Shown here: positions 26,998-37,044 of the stretch, piece by piece
Position numbering within the stretch: the stretch's first letter is position 1
How the letters are laid out: each line of letters starts with the position of its first letter
Source: Agapanthus africanus
Taxonomy: Eukaryota; Streptophyta; Magnoliopsida; Asparagales; Amaryllidaceae
NCBI GenBank assembly: GCA_030015575.1
Contig: CM057337.1
Span: 377,355,582 to 377,419,581, forward strand
DNA: 64,000 nt
Reading direction: 5' to 3'
Made by a program: the position numbers and the translations under genes
The notes under the pieces: generated by a model
Seen by the model: only the letters and a program-made list of their open reading frames with translations
Database searches by the model: none
What the model was told of the DNA's origin: nothing

Positions 26998-27002
26998 TAT
27001 GT
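26998..27002. other. Target duplication GTATG, left of D
   Basis: A perfect 5-bp match to 39557-39561. Confidence 0.92.
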
Positions 27003-27815
27003 GATTAAGAGATGTTTTGTCGATCAAAAATATTTACCGCAATCAAGAACGGCGTCTCTTTGCAGCTAGCCAGTGAATACGGGTCGGTCCACAGGGATGT
27101 GTAAATCTCCTTTAAGTTCTTACGAGTTAATTCCAAATGGTGTTTGGATCTATAAATAAACCAAAAAATTGAAGTTGTATGAGACTAGGATTAGAAACTT
27201 GCTAGGATTAGGTCGAGGGAAAATTTTGGAAACAAAGATCTACATCTCTTTCCATTGCCATTAATTAAATCTATCATATTAGTGTTATGGTAAACATTTA
27301 TAAAAGGGATTAGGATGATTGGGATGATTGATTCTTCCTCTAGATCCTTATCCTTCCTTTACTAATCTTTACCCTAACCTCCATGGAAAACCTTAAAATC
27401 CGGGCCTTTAGACTACGGAATTCACCATTACCTCGAGGGTAAAGTGTCGTAGGGAGCGGAATAAGAAGGTATGCATGGAGTTCTAATGTTCATAAAAGTT
27501 TGGCAACGAAAAGAGATGAGAGATCTTCATCTCTCAAACCCTTCACTATTCCTAACCCTAACAAGCGAGGAAACTACTCACTCATCGAGGGAATGAAAAA
27601 AACATGATTTTATTAAAGAGAGAAAACATCGATTGCAAGTTAATAAAAGCTAAACTAAATTAAACTAAGGCGAGAAAATAATTTACCTAGAGAAGATATG
27701 AAAAACTATAACTATTGCAAGGAAAATAACCTACTTACTTTTGATGCGCTCTAACTTCAAGAAAACAGAATTTTATTCATGAGTAGAGGCAAAAGAAAAT
27801 ACAAGGCTTTGGGTT

Positions 27816-27826
27816 CTATTTATAGG
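27816..27826 (-). promoter_or_regulatory. TATA box in the 3' LTR of D
   Basis: The minus strand reads CCTATAAATAG, a strong plant TATA box. The same box is present in the 5' LTR at 38987-38997. Confidence 0.6.
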
Positions 27827-27949
27827 ATATAGAAACCCTAGGTTTTACAATTGACCCGCATGTCTACAATTACAAATATACCCCCAGGAAATCTTTCCAT
27901 CGCCGCCACAAAGTTTTGGTAAAATTTTCTGCGCATGAGGGCTTCAAAC

Positions 27950-27997
27950 GGCCGCAGAACCGCGGCATGGGCACGCTTGGGCCGCGGTTCCGCGGCC
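27950..27997 (-). repeat. GC palindrome pair in the 3' LTR of D
   Basis: Two 17-nt arms, 27950-27966 and 27981-27997, are reverse complements with one mismatch and a 14-nt spacer. Each arm is itself close to the palindrome GCCGCGGNNCCGCGGC. Confidence 0.88.
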
Positions 27998-28386
27998 CTT
28001 TAGTGTGATCTCCTGATACTTTTTCCTCGGCTACTTTATATTCTTCTTGGATTTTTATTTCTTCAGTTAGTTTTCCATTTGGGCTTCTACAGTAATTCCA
28101 GATCTTCAGTGAACACTTTGCAATGGATCTTTTAACCGTTTCCTTTGTTTTCTTGGACTTAGCGATGCCTTGTTGATGGTGAACTGTTCTTCTTCTAGGC
28201 TTTACTAAGATCTTCCTATTTGTTGGTCAAAAATCCTTCTTTTGTGTCGTCTTTTGTGTTTTTCACTGTTTTTGCTCCAAGAACCTGTAACCTGTAACAT
28301 GTAGCAGACATGGGTCAAAAGCACCTGTTTTCATTGTAAAATGCATAAGAATGGGGAATACAAAATGCAGTATTATGTTATGAACA

Positions 28387-28401
28387 AATACCCCCAAACT
28401 T
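28387..28401 (-). other. Polypurine tract of element D
   Basis: AAGTTTGGGGGTATT on the minus strand, abutting the 3' LTR. Copies of its core occur at 29780-29790 and 31222-31232. Confidence 0.88.
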
Positions 28402-29973
28402 ATCTTTTGCTCGCCCTCGAGCAAACTTATTATTTTACTTAGTCTCGATAAAAATCTAACCTAGCCGCACTTTCACAGGGAAACGCGATTGCACTGAGCT
28501 TATGCAACAAGCCGTTAAACCTCTAGGTGTCCCTAGTAGGAGGAGTGTTGTCTCCTGAGGGTTTTCAGCGGATTACACCCACAAAATCCTATCAATTTGG
28601 TTTTTCGACTTTTTGTTTTCTAACTAGGTTTTCTAACAAGGAAATCTATTATCGTCGACCCGTAAATTATCCACCCATATTCTTCACACTTCCACATCAT
28701 TCAACTTAAGATTATACATGTTCTATAGAACTACTCAGCTTTCGTCATCTCTTAAGTTTTCCTTCTAGGGTTCCATCTCCACTTAGGAATTTCTCTCAAC
28801 TCTATTAAATATACAAGTTTTATTCTTTATTCCTTTCTCTCATCTAAACTCTAATCACATATCCCCACGTGTGTGTAAATATCACTCCTACACTTGGAAA
28901 TTCAAATCAAGCAATCGTACTCTCGTCCATTGTCCAAAGCACTTATTAATTGGTGAATTTTCGCTTTCACATCCTTCATGCGACTGTTAATACTTCTTGA
29001 GGTACCAACAACCGATTACAAGATGAGTTAGCGTTTTAAAGCGTACTTCCTAGTTTTGCAACACCCAAGGCTTTTAGCAGTGGCTCCCAAACCAGTTGGT
29101 CTAAGACACTAGATGATGAAGCACCCTCGCTAAATATTTTTCTATTTTTACAGCCTTAAGTAATCACAAAAACCAGTGTCCATTTTTTTCTTTATTCACT
29201 TTTTTTTCTTTTTATTTTCATTGTGCTAAGGACTTTAGACAAGAGTATTTCAAGGTCTCTTCTACTAATCCAAGTTTCAAGGTGCGTGTTTGTGCATTTT
29301 GTAGGGTACATGTTTTCAGAATCTAGACTTAAGCTAGGAACTATTTTTCAAACTTATACTCTAATAAAAGTTTTAATACTTTTCCTTCGTTTCGACTTAG
29401 CCCAAGAAGTGAACCCAAAATTTGCCTATTTCTAAATAATCTACAAAGACATATACTTTCTACCGTTAAGCTCTAAGAAAGGTTATTTTTAGGGTTTTTA
29501 ATTTGCTAAGTCTAAGATTTAGTTTTTCCTAGCCAGTTAACCTATTTATCAAACTCAAGTCAATTAACCAGAATTGAATATATTAATTTTTATAATTTTT
29601 TGAATATTTTTTTGAATTTTTATGGGTTTTTTCTGTTTTCTAAATTTTTTTTTATTTTTCAAATTTTCAAATTTTTATGAATTTTTTATATAAAGATGCA
29701 GTGCAGAAATTAAATATGCAAAAGGAAAAGAAATATATACAATATGCAATGCAAAGGATAACTATATACACTACCCTCTCCCCCAAACTTGAGCAAAGCA
29801 GTGCCCTCACTGCCCGGCCCCACGTCGCGCTCGTGAGCGTGAACGTGATCTTTCCCCTCTAGCCAAAAGGGTTTGAATACCCCTCTCAATTTCCGTCAGC
29901 CGACGGTCGTGATCTCAAGCAGTCGCCCGAAACTCATCCCTCAAAGAATCGATTCTTCTCACTGTTCTCCGCA
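28402..29973 (-). other. 3' non-coding region of D
   Basis: About 1.6 kb between the 266-codon ORF and the polypurine tract. It is AT-rich with T runs near 29150-29220 and 29580-29690 and one polypurine-like motif at 29780-29790. No frame of interest was seen. Confidence 0.7.
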
Positions 29974-30774
29974 TCAATCGTGCATGCTCCGGGGAGTTAG
30001 TTCTTCCCCGCTCGAAGTCGAGCTCGAGCTAGGGGTATGTGCGGGTACATTTTCTGCCGGTTCCGTTCGTGTCCAAATATCAGTGAGTCTAGAGTAGGAC
30101 GATGTGACACCCTCTACGAGTGGTCGAACCGGAACACCGTCTATCATGTATGAGTCAAATTCCTCGGTGGGGAGGAAATAACGGCAGAGTAGGGTAACAA
30201 GCATGGGGCATGGGTATACAGTACCTCGTTTCCCCGTACCTATAGATTGGAGCAAAACAGTGCACATGTCGAACCTTGGATTTTTCATCATCAGTGTGTG
30301 TATGACATGTAATGAAGGGGTGAAAAAAGTCGTGTTGTGAGAACTACCAAAGATATTGTTTTGTGCCCACCGGCACGCAGTTAAAACGTTCGCGAAAAGG
30401 GTCCGTGCTTGGATACCCTTACGCGGTTCTCGTGCACAGTCATTCCCCATCAAAGGCATATAATCTTCAAAGCGCAATGGGTGTTCATGTGCAGGTACAC
30501 GTGGTATGAGTGTAACCTCGTGTATCATGTCCCTATCGATGTGAATTTCTCGATTTCCCCAATTTAGTTTAATGTAACCTAAGTTGTCAAGGCTATTATT
30601 CTCCATAGATTCGTAAAATAGGGCAACTAGGTTAGGTAGGGCAAACGCAGATGAGTGATTAAAGAGCAGGAAATTCCAGCCCCTATGTTCGATTTCATGT
30701 GCGAAATATCTACCATATACTTCGTGTGCGAAAACCGGAGTAAAATCTCTCTCAAATTGCATTTTATGTGCCAT
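29974..30774 (-). CDS. 3' accessory ORF of Athila element D (266 aa)
   Basis: An intact frame lies downstream of integrase, the place where Athila elements often carry an extra, so-called env-like ORF. The first 25 residues are charged and aromatic. A segment at about 40-90 reads LPNLVALFYESM followed by a short basic strand and then IHIDRDMIHEVTLIP; this resembles the domain annotated in plants as putative plant transposon protein, often found in Athila 3' ORFs (recalled, not searched). The C-terminal 30 residues are Ser/Thr/Pro-rich. I see no signal peptide and no clear membrane segment, so an envelope role is not supported by sequence. It starts about 510 bp after the pol stop, so it would need a spliced or separate transcript. 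Function unknown. Confidence 0.72.
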   Translation of the reverse strand: MAHKMQFERDFTPVFAHEVYGRYFAHEIEHRGWNFLLFNHSSAFALPNLVALFYESMENNSLDNLGYIKLNWGNREIHIDRDMIHEVTLIPRVPAHEHPLRFEDYMPLMGNDCAREPRKGIQARTLFANVLTACRWAQNNIFGSSHNTTFFTPSLHVIHTLMMKNPRFDMCTVLLQSIGTGKRGTVYPCPMLVTLLCRYFLPTEEFDSYMIDGVPVRPLVEGVTSSYSRLTDIWTRTEPAENVPAHTPSSSSTSSGEELTPRSMHD

Positions 30775-31287
30775 CTAGATTGTACAGAGAAAAATATGCA
30801 ATAAACAGATAGGATTTCAACCGAGAGTACCTCCCATGAAGTTTCAGGGGGTGAAGCTTGCAGACGGCGGCGGTTCAGCGGCAGGAGACGACTACCGCGG
30901 CGGAAACGCGGCGATCTGGTGGCGGCGCTGCGAAATTTTTCTGGAGGGGACAGGAGGTGGCGGCTAGGGTTTTATGAAGATGAAATATTAGGGTTATGAG
31001 GACAGGAGGGCTCGGGTCTCTTTAAATAGAGGGGGAAAAAGGGTTATTTGAAGAAAACACCCTCAAAAATGAGGATTTTATTTGTAAATTGAAAATTCAG
31101 CTCTTGATTCTGAAAATTTGCAATTTGGTCTAAAAAATTTATTTATTTATATTTTCTTATTTTCTTATTTTTCAATTTTTTTATGGTATTTTGGGAATAT
31201 ATATTTACAAATTATATACACACCCCCAAACTTATTTGAAATAATGTTTTGGAAGAAAAGAAATCTGGGGGTGAAAGTGGAGGAATA
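30775..31287 (-). other. Spacer between pol and 3' ORF of D
   Basis: Non-coding. It holds a polypurine-like copy at 31222-31232 and a GC-rich stretch near 30864-30913 with GCGGCGGTT/GCGGCGGAAA words similar to, but less symmetric than, the palindrome pairs. A splice acceptor for a subgenomic transcript could lie here but cannot be assigned by eye. Confidence 0.6.
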
Positions 31288-32862
31288 TTACTCAGTGTAG
31301 ATCGGCTCCTGCAAGAACAGGAGCTCCTCCGAAGGGTCCGCTGTGAGGAACGGTTTCAAACGATGCCCGTTTACTTTGAAAAGCGTACCGTCCTCCGGGT
31401 TTTCCAGATCAACTGCACCGTGCGGATAAATGGTGCGGACAACAAAAGGTCCTCTCCATCTGGACCGGAGCTTGCCGGGGTGAAAATGTAACCGAGTGTC
31501 ATAAAGTAGAACCTGTTGACCAGGTTCAAAAGTTTTTCGCAAAAGGTGTTTATCGTGGAACACCTTAGCTCGGTTTTTAGCAATTATGGCATTATCATAT
31601 GCCTCATCCCGCAGCTCTTCTAGTTCATTTAACTGCAGCTTTCGGTTGCTGCCCGCATCCCCTAAAGATAGATTCAGCTCCTTAATGGCCCAAAATGCCT
31701 TGTGCTCAATTTCTACTGGAAGGTGGCAAGCCTTCCCGTAAACAAGCCGGTATGGAGACATGCCAAGATCGGTCTTGTATGCAGTACGGTAAGCCCATAG
31801 CGCGTCGATTAATTTGAGTGACCAATCTTTACGGTTTTTAGAAACCGTTTTCTCCAAGATTTGCTTAATTTGCCGATTCGAGACCTCGGCTTGCCCACAT
31901 GTTTGGGGATGGTATGGCGTTGACAGCTTATGGGTGATAGAGTATTTGCGCATTAAGGACTCAAAAGTCCTATTGCAAAAGTGAGAACCATTATCACTTA
32001 TTATCGCACGAGGGTGCCCAAATCGAGAAAAGATGTGTTCTTTTAGAAATCGAGCGACAACCTTGTTGTCATTCGTTCGACTTGGTACAGCCTCGACCCA
32101 CTTTGAAACATAGTCAACAGCCAAAAGAATATACACATTTCCAAAAGAGTTAGGAAATGGTCCCATAAAATCTATACCCCAAACATAAAAAATATCTACA
32201 ACCAAAATTGGTTGGAACGGCATTTCATTTCTCCGCGATATCCGGCCCAAGTGTTGGCACCGGGAGAAAGTTTTGCAGTATTCGAATGCATCTTTGAAGA
32301 GTTGTGGCCAATAGAAACCACATTGCAAAACTTTCTCGGCTATCTTCTTTGGGCCAAAGTTCCCGCCACATGCTTGATCGTGGCAAAAAGGCAGCACACT
32401 CTTGACCTCATTTTCTGGCACACAGCGACGAATGATTTGGTCGGAACAATATTTAAAAAGATAAGGTTCATCCCAGTAAAAATGCTTTACTTGGGACAAA
32501 AATCGTAGTTTGTCTTGTTTCGACCAATCTTTAGGTATCAAGCCGGTGGCTAAGTAGTTTACAATATCGGCGAACCATGGTTCGCAAGAAACGGTCAAGA
32601 GTTGCTCATCGGGGAAAACATCAGTGATAGGAAGTTCAAGTGTAGGCGAAGAAGGAAGTCGTGAAAGGTGATCGGCCAGTACGTTTTCACATCCCTTTTT
32701 GTCCCTTATAACAAGGTCAAATTCTTGCAGCAAAAGGATCCAACGTATTAGCCTAGACTTAGCATCCTTCTTCGCAAAAAGGTGGCGAAGAGCTGAGTGA
32801 TCCGTGTACACTATAACTGGAGAGCCGATTAAATAAGGCCGAAATTTTTCAAGTGCAAACAC
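31288..32862 (-). CDS. D pol 3' part: RNase H end and integrase (524 aa from first Met)
   Basis: This is the same frame as the upstream gag-pol, cut off by the stop at 32902-32904; the open frame runs from 32901, and the first Met (32862) is internal to RNase H, not a true start. Residues 1-70 are RNase H ([16 protein letters not shown]). The integrase zinc domain at 155-205 has H161 and C202, but N168 and F199 stand where the HHCC pattern expects His and Cys. The catalytic core has D231, D290 and E326 with the D,D(35)E spacing intact. A GPY/F-like module (WRGPFVV) begins near 469, and there is no chromodomain. It would be made only by stop read-through or from a related intact copy. Confidence 0.9.
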   Translation of the reverse strand: MFALEKFRPYLIGSPVIVYTDHSALRHLFAKKDAKSRLIRWILLLQEFDLVIRDKKGCENVLADHLSRLPSSPTLELPITDVFPDEQLLTVSCEPWFADIVNYLATGLIPKDWSKQDKLRFLSQVKHFYWDEPYLFKYCSDQIIRRCVPENEVKSVLPFCHDQACGGNFGPKKIAEKVLQCGFYWPQLFKDAFEYCKTFSRCQHLGRISRRNEMPFQPILVVDIFYVWGIDFMGPFPNSFGNVYILLAVDYVSKWVEAVPSRTNDNKVVARFLKEHIFSRFGHPRAIISDNGSHFCNRTFESLMRKYSITHKLSTPYHPQTCGQAEVSNRQIKQILEKTVSKNRKDWSLKLIDALWAYRTAYKTDLGMSPYRLVYGKACHLPVEIEHKAFWAIKELNLSLGDAGSNRKLQLNELEELRDEAYDNAIIAKNRAKVFHDKHLLRKTFEPGQQVLLYDTRLHFHPGKLRSRWRGPFVVRTIYPHGAVDLENPEDGTLFKVNGHRLKPFLTADPSEELLFLQEPIYTE

Positions 32863-32901
32863 AACCTCTAAAAACTCTTTTTCTGTTGTTGTGTAGTTTA
32901 A

Positions 32902-32904
32902 TTA
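32902..32904 (-). other. Premature in-frame stop in D gag-pol
   Basis: TAA interrupts an otherwise continuous frame inside RNase H, directly after ASRTLNEA (residue 1380). The conserved motif resumes in the same frame right after it, so a single substitution explains it. Confidence 0.9.
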
Positions 32905-35900
32905 GGCCTCATTTAATGTTCGGCTAGCATAGTAAATTACATGCGGCATCTTGTTAATGTGCTGTCCAAGAACAGCACCAATGGCAAAATCTGATGCGTC
33001 GCACATAATTTCGAAAGGGTGCGTCCAGTCTGGAGACGAAAGGATGGGTGCAGAAATGAGTGAGTGTTTCAAAGACTCGAAAGCTTCCATGCAAGTTGAG
33101 TCGAAAACAAAAGTGGTGTCCTTGGCCAATAAGAGAGTCAGGGGTCTAGCAATCTTGCTAAAGTCCTTGATGAACCGTCTATAAAAACCGGCATGGCCAA
33201 GGAAAGCTCGGATATCTTTGACGCATTTAGGAGGAGGAAGATTAGAAATGACTTCGATTTTAGCTCTATCAACCTCTATGCCGTTTTGCGAGATGACATG
33301 TCCTAAGACAATGCCTTCTCGTACCATAAAGTGGCACTTCTCCCAATTCAAAGTCAGGTTCTTTTCCCTACAGCGGGTGAGAACCGCGTCAAGATGTCGT
33401 AAACACTCATCGAAGGAGTCACCAAAAATGGAGAAATCATCCATAAAGCTTTCCAAAAACTTCTCCACCATGTCCGAAAAGATCCCCATCATGCACCGCT
33501 GAAATGTAGCGGGCGCATTGCATAACCCAAAGGTCTTGCGACGATAAGCAAAAGTGCCAAAGGGACAAGTAACAGTGGTCTTGTCTTGATCCTCTTTGGC
33601 TATGGGGACTTGATTATAACCGGAATAGCCATCTAAAAAGCAGTAGAATTCATGCCCCGCCAATCGTTCTAGCATTTGGTCAATGAATGGTAAAGGAAAG
33701 TGGTCCTTCCTTGTCGCGGCATTGAGTTTCCGGTAGTCGATGCAAACTCGCCACCCAGTTTGGGTGCGAGTGGGAATTAACTCATTCGCCTCGTTGGTAA
33801 TGACCGTGATGCCTGATTTCTTTGGCACGACATGAATGGGGCTAACCCATTGGCTATCCGAGATAGGGTAAATGATGCTGCTATCAAGACACTTAACAAT
33901 CTCCTTCTTGACCGCCTCTTTCATAATGGGGTTGAGGCGTCTTTGTGGATCCCTTGCCGGCTTGGCATCATCCATCAAGTGTATATGATGTTCGACTATG
34001 AGGGGACTAATCCTCTTGATGTCCGCCATAGACCAGCCGAAAGCTTGCCGATTATCGTATAAGACCGTTAAAAGAGCCTTCTCTTGCTCAAGAGCTAGAG
34101 AGGCCGATATGATAACGGGTAAGGTCTCATTTTCACCTAGATAAGCATATTTTAGGAGCGATGGAAAAAGCTTTAGCTCGAGTTTAGGTGGTGAAACAAT
34201 AGATGGTAACAATGGAGTAACTGTTTCAAACTCGAAGGATTCCATCAAAGGTTCAAATTGAGTGTACGCTACCGAGTCGGATGGTTCAACTAACTCATCC
34301 GAAAAAGCAAAAGACTCAAACTTGAGTGGAGAGTCTTCAAGATCATCAACAAAGGTGAAACACTCATAATCTTTGTCCGTCGTGAAAGCTGTGTCGGATT
34401 CTAGGAGGAACGCACTAGTGGCGTCTATATTGCTGTGATCAAACATAAAATTTTCGAACTCACAGTCCTCCTCCGCGATCTCATCGATCGAGCACACATC
34501 AAGTACGCTAGAATTAGGCTCGCAAGGCTGACTTCCTAACTTGAAAATGTTAAGTTCAACTGTCATCTTGCCAAAAGATAGATTCATTGAACCGTTACGA
34601 CAGTTGATTACCGCGTTAGAAGTTGCGAGGAATGGTCGACCAAGTATCACTGGAATTTGATTACGGGGGTTAGCGACAGGCTGTGTATCCATAACAATAA
34701 AGTCAACGGGAAAAATGAAATCCCCTACTCTAATTAACACATCCTCCAATTCTCCCCTAGGATGGGTGATTGATCGGTCGGCTATTTGGAGAGTACAATG
34801 AGTGGGCTTAACTTCTCCAACGCCTAATTGTTCGTACACCGAATAAGGTAGCAAATTGACACTAGCACCAAGATCTAATAGTGCTCTATTGATGTTCTTG
34901 TTCCCAATTGTGATCGAAATAGTAGGACAACCGGGGTCCTTGTGCTTTGGGGGTAAAGAATTGACAAGAGCATCACTAACAGCACTAGCCACGAAAACTT
35001 TCTTTGGTACTTGTGACTTCCTCTTTTTGGTGCATAAGTCCTTTAAGATTTTTGCATATGAAGGAACTTGTTGGATTGCATCCAAAAGAGGGATATTTAT
35101 GCTAACCTGTTTGAACAACTCTACAATCTTCTCCATCTGTGGAGTTGGTTTATTGGATCTCAACCGATTTGGAAAAGGAACATTTTGAAAAGTTGTTGAG
35201 TCCAATTTTTGGGGATCAGATTGTTGAGTTGGTACGGAACCCCGTGTAGATGTGTTCGTGTTGTGAGACGAGGGTCCGTTCGAGCTAGAAGAAGTAGAGC
35301 CATGTGAAGGATGAAGAATAGGCTCTAACGAAGAAGAAGAGGAAGATGAAGAACCACCGGCAGAGGTGTCATGGTGAATACCCACATTGTTTTGCAGCAC
35401 TTTTCCGGATCTCAACGTAGTCACAGCATTCACGTTATGATTCTGCTGTTCATGTGCAACATGTGCGTGACCAGGATTTGGGAGTGGTTGAGACGGAAGC
35501 TTTCCTTTCTCTCGCTCTTTCAATGCTGCGTTGAGTTGTGCAATTTGTGCCTCAATAGCTTTGATGCTTTGATCGTGTGAGGCACTGTTTTGCACCAAAG
35601 ATTGAACAGAAGTCTCTATCCTAGCTGTGGACTGTGCAGATTGCTTTAGGAATGCTTCTAGACTTCTTTCAAGCGAGCTAACAGCATTTTGAGGGGGAAC
35701 AAAATTGTTGGGCACAAAATTGTTCATCTGATTAGGGTAAGGTTGCTGTTGGAGAGGTTGCTGAAATTGAGTTTGTGGAGGTGCTTGTTGTTGTGGAGGA
35801 GGAGCCCTTTGAAAATTGTTGTTTCCTTGGGATTGTTGATTTTGGTTCCAAGCGAAATTAGTGTGGCTCTTCCAACCCGGATTGTATGTCGAGGAGTATG

Positions 35901-37044
35901 GATCATTTCGTTGTCGTTGCTGAAAGGCAGCATTGACTTGATCCTGTCCTTGAGTAGATGCAGTGTAAGGACACTCTTCGGTGAGATGTGATGGATCCGA
36001 ACAACAAGCACAAACAGTTCGTGGAGGCACAACAGGGGCAGGAGAAGGTGCTGAGATTTTGGTCTCAAGTGCTTCTAGCTTTTTCGTAAGAGCGGCCATC
36101 TCGGCCTTCATAGCAATTGATATCTCTACTTGATGTATGCCTGCCCTAGGTTGACGAATAGAAGAAGATGATGATGTGGTCTTGGTACTCTCCCACTGAA
36201 TTGTTTGCTCAATAAGATCCTCAAGAAACTGCCACGCTTCCTCACTAGACTTGGACAGAAAGTGACATTGACTAATGGTTTCTAGCAACTGCTTCATTGC
36301 CGGGTTCAATCCCTCGTATAATGTTTGGCAAAGTTGCCATCTTTCGATCCCATGGTGAGGGCATTGAACGAGTAGGTCTTTGAATCTTTCAAAACATTTC
36401 CAAAATGGTTCGGCAGGAAGCTGTGAAAATTGTATAATCTCATTACGGATTTTAGCAGTTTTGTGATGAGGATAGAACTTTTTAAGAAAAGATTTCACAA
36501 ACTCGTCCCAATTTCTAATTGAGTGTGATGCGGTGCTGTATAGCCACTTCTCGGCTAGGTCACATAAGGTGAAAGGAATGACCCTTAGCCTTATAGCGTC
36601 ATCACTTAATTGGGTAGTTTCCATCATGGCGCAAACGTTTTGGAATTTGTTGATAAAGATATATGCATCTTCGGATTCCAAACCATGAAACTTAGGCAGC
36701 ATATTGATGAAGTGGGGTTTGATCTCAAAATTGTCCCCATTAGCCGGTGGGAGAGAAAGACAAGTAGGAAGGGCGGTGCGGATGGGGTAGAAAAGATCCT
36801 GGAGCGCGACTCGTGCGGCCGCTTCAACAGGTGGGTGATTCGGGTTATTCGCACCTAACGGAGGTGGAATCATTCCCGTCGGTAAGGTGTTGTTAGGATC
36901 GTATCCCGACATACCTTCGGAAGAATGTGATGGTGAAAGTGAAGAAGTGGACAAGATTTCGACTTCGGAGTCGAAAGGTTCATCGGTCGGTACCAACGAA
37001 ACACGGACTAATTGGACGCTAGGGTCCCTAGTCCAACCGGACAT
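32902..37044 (-). CDS. D gag-protease-RT-RNase H polyprotein (1380 aa to the stop)
   Basis: Athila-type polyprotein forming the capsid and copying machinery of the element. The gag domain is at about 75-290 (retrotransposon gag family; FHGLESEDAYIFI, EFVKSFLKKFYP). A CCHC zinc knuckle is C345-C348-H353-C358, followed by a Gln/Asn/Pro-rich linker (about 375-450) and a Ser-rich stretch (561-600). Aspartic protease has D724 in DLGAS. RT spans about 1040-1245 with the first catalytic Asp D1138 (FLDGYSGY) and the Athila-type box FMDDFS (D1202, D1203). RNase H begins near 1340 with D1349. The start at 37044 is the first Met of the frame, about 1.1 kb after the primer site. The frame stops early at 32902 within RNase H. 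No other lesion is visible. Confidence 0.95.
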   Translation of the reverse strand: MSGWTRDPSVQLVRVSLVPTDEPFDSEVEILSTSSLSPSHSSEGMSGYDPNNTLPTGMIPPPLGANNPNHPPVEAAARVALQDLFYPIRTALPTCLSLPPANGDNFEIKPHFINMLPKFHGLESEDAYIFINKFQNVCAMMETTQLSDDAIRLRVIPFTLCDLAEKWLYSTASHSIRNWDEFVKSFLKKFYPHHKTAKIRNEIIQFSQLPAEPFWKCFERFKDLLVQCPHHGIERWQLCQTLYEGLNPAMKQLLETISQCHFLSKSSEEAWQFLEDLIEQTIQWESTKTTSSSSSIRQPRAGIHQVEISIAMKAEMAALTKKLEALETKISAPSPAPVVPPRTVCACCSDPSHLTEECPYTASTQGQDQVNAAFQQRQRNDPYSSTYNPGWKSHTNFAWNQNQQSQGNNNFQRAPPPQQQAPPQTQFQQPLQQQPYPNQMNNFVPNNFVPPQNAVSSLERSLEAFLKQSAQSTARIETSVQSLVQNSASHDQSIKAIEAQIAQLNAALKEREKGKLPSQPLPNPGHAHVAHEQQNHNVNAVTTLRSGKVLQNNVGIHHDTSAGGSSSSSSSSLEPILHPSHGSTSSSSNGPSSHNTNTSTRGSVPTQQSDPQKLDSTTFQNVPFPNRLRSNKPTPQMEKIVELFKQVSINIPLLDAIQQVPSYAKILKDLCTKKRKSQVPKKVFVASAVSDALVNSLPPKHKDPGCPTISITIGNKNINRALLDLGASVNLLPYSVYEQLGVGEVKPTHCTLQIADRSITHPRGELEDVLIRVGDFIFPVDFIVMDTQPVANPRNQIPVILGRPFLATSNAVINCRNGSMNLSFGKMTVELNIFKLGSQPCEPNSSVLDVCSIDEIAEEDCEFENFMFDHSNIDATSAFLLESDTAFTTDKDYECFTFVDDLEDSPLKFESFAFSDELVEPSDSVAYTQFEPLMESFEFETVTPLLPSIVSPPKLELKLFPSLLKYAYLGENETLPVIISASLALEQEKALLTVLYDNRQAFGWSMADIKRISPLIVEHHIHLMDDAKPARDPQRRLNPIMKEAVKKEIVKCLDSSIIYPISDSQWVSPIHVVPKKSGITVITNEANELIPTRTQTGWRVCIDYRKLNAATRKDHFPLPFIDQMLERLAGHEFYCFLDGYSGYNQVPIAKEDQDKTTVTCPFGTFAYRRKTFGLCNAPATFQRCMMGIFSDMVEKFLESFMDDFSIFGDSFDECLRHLDAVLTRCREKNLTLNWEKCHFMVREGIVLGHVISQNGIEVDRAKIEVISNLPPPKCVKDIRAFLGHAGFYRRFIKDFSKIARPLTLLLAKDTTFVFDSTCMEAFESLKHSLISAPILSSPDWTHPFEIMCDASDFAIGAVLGQHINKMPHVIYYASRTLNEA

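Larger units (their letters stand above)
23690..27002 (-). pseudogene. Degenerate copia pol of element C
   Basis: Collinear with H over 23669-25312, including the RNase H end near 23800 (ADPLTEA-like, minus strand) and a YLDD box at 24589-24600. Frames are short and broken. The part 25320-27002 has no block I can assign with confidence and contains a tandem duplication. D interrupts it at 27002; the remainder is 39562-39836. No functional protein is expected. Confidence 0.68.
27003..28386 (-). repeat. 3' LTR of element D
   Basis: 1384 bp, TGATTAAGAG...TTATGAACA on the plus strand. It matches 38172-39556 in the same direction with about 38 differences including two single-base indels. Confidence 0.95.

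Noticed and set aside
30864-30913. Seventh GC palindrome pair, between pol and the 3' ORF of D
   Set aside because: GC-rich words are present, but the two halves pair poorly and the spacing differs, so it is not counted with the six clear cases.
36624-36854. ORFs antisense to or overlapping gag-pol of D (for example 34856-35188, 35689-36068)
   Set aside because: Shadow frames of the long gag-pol frame; no domains.
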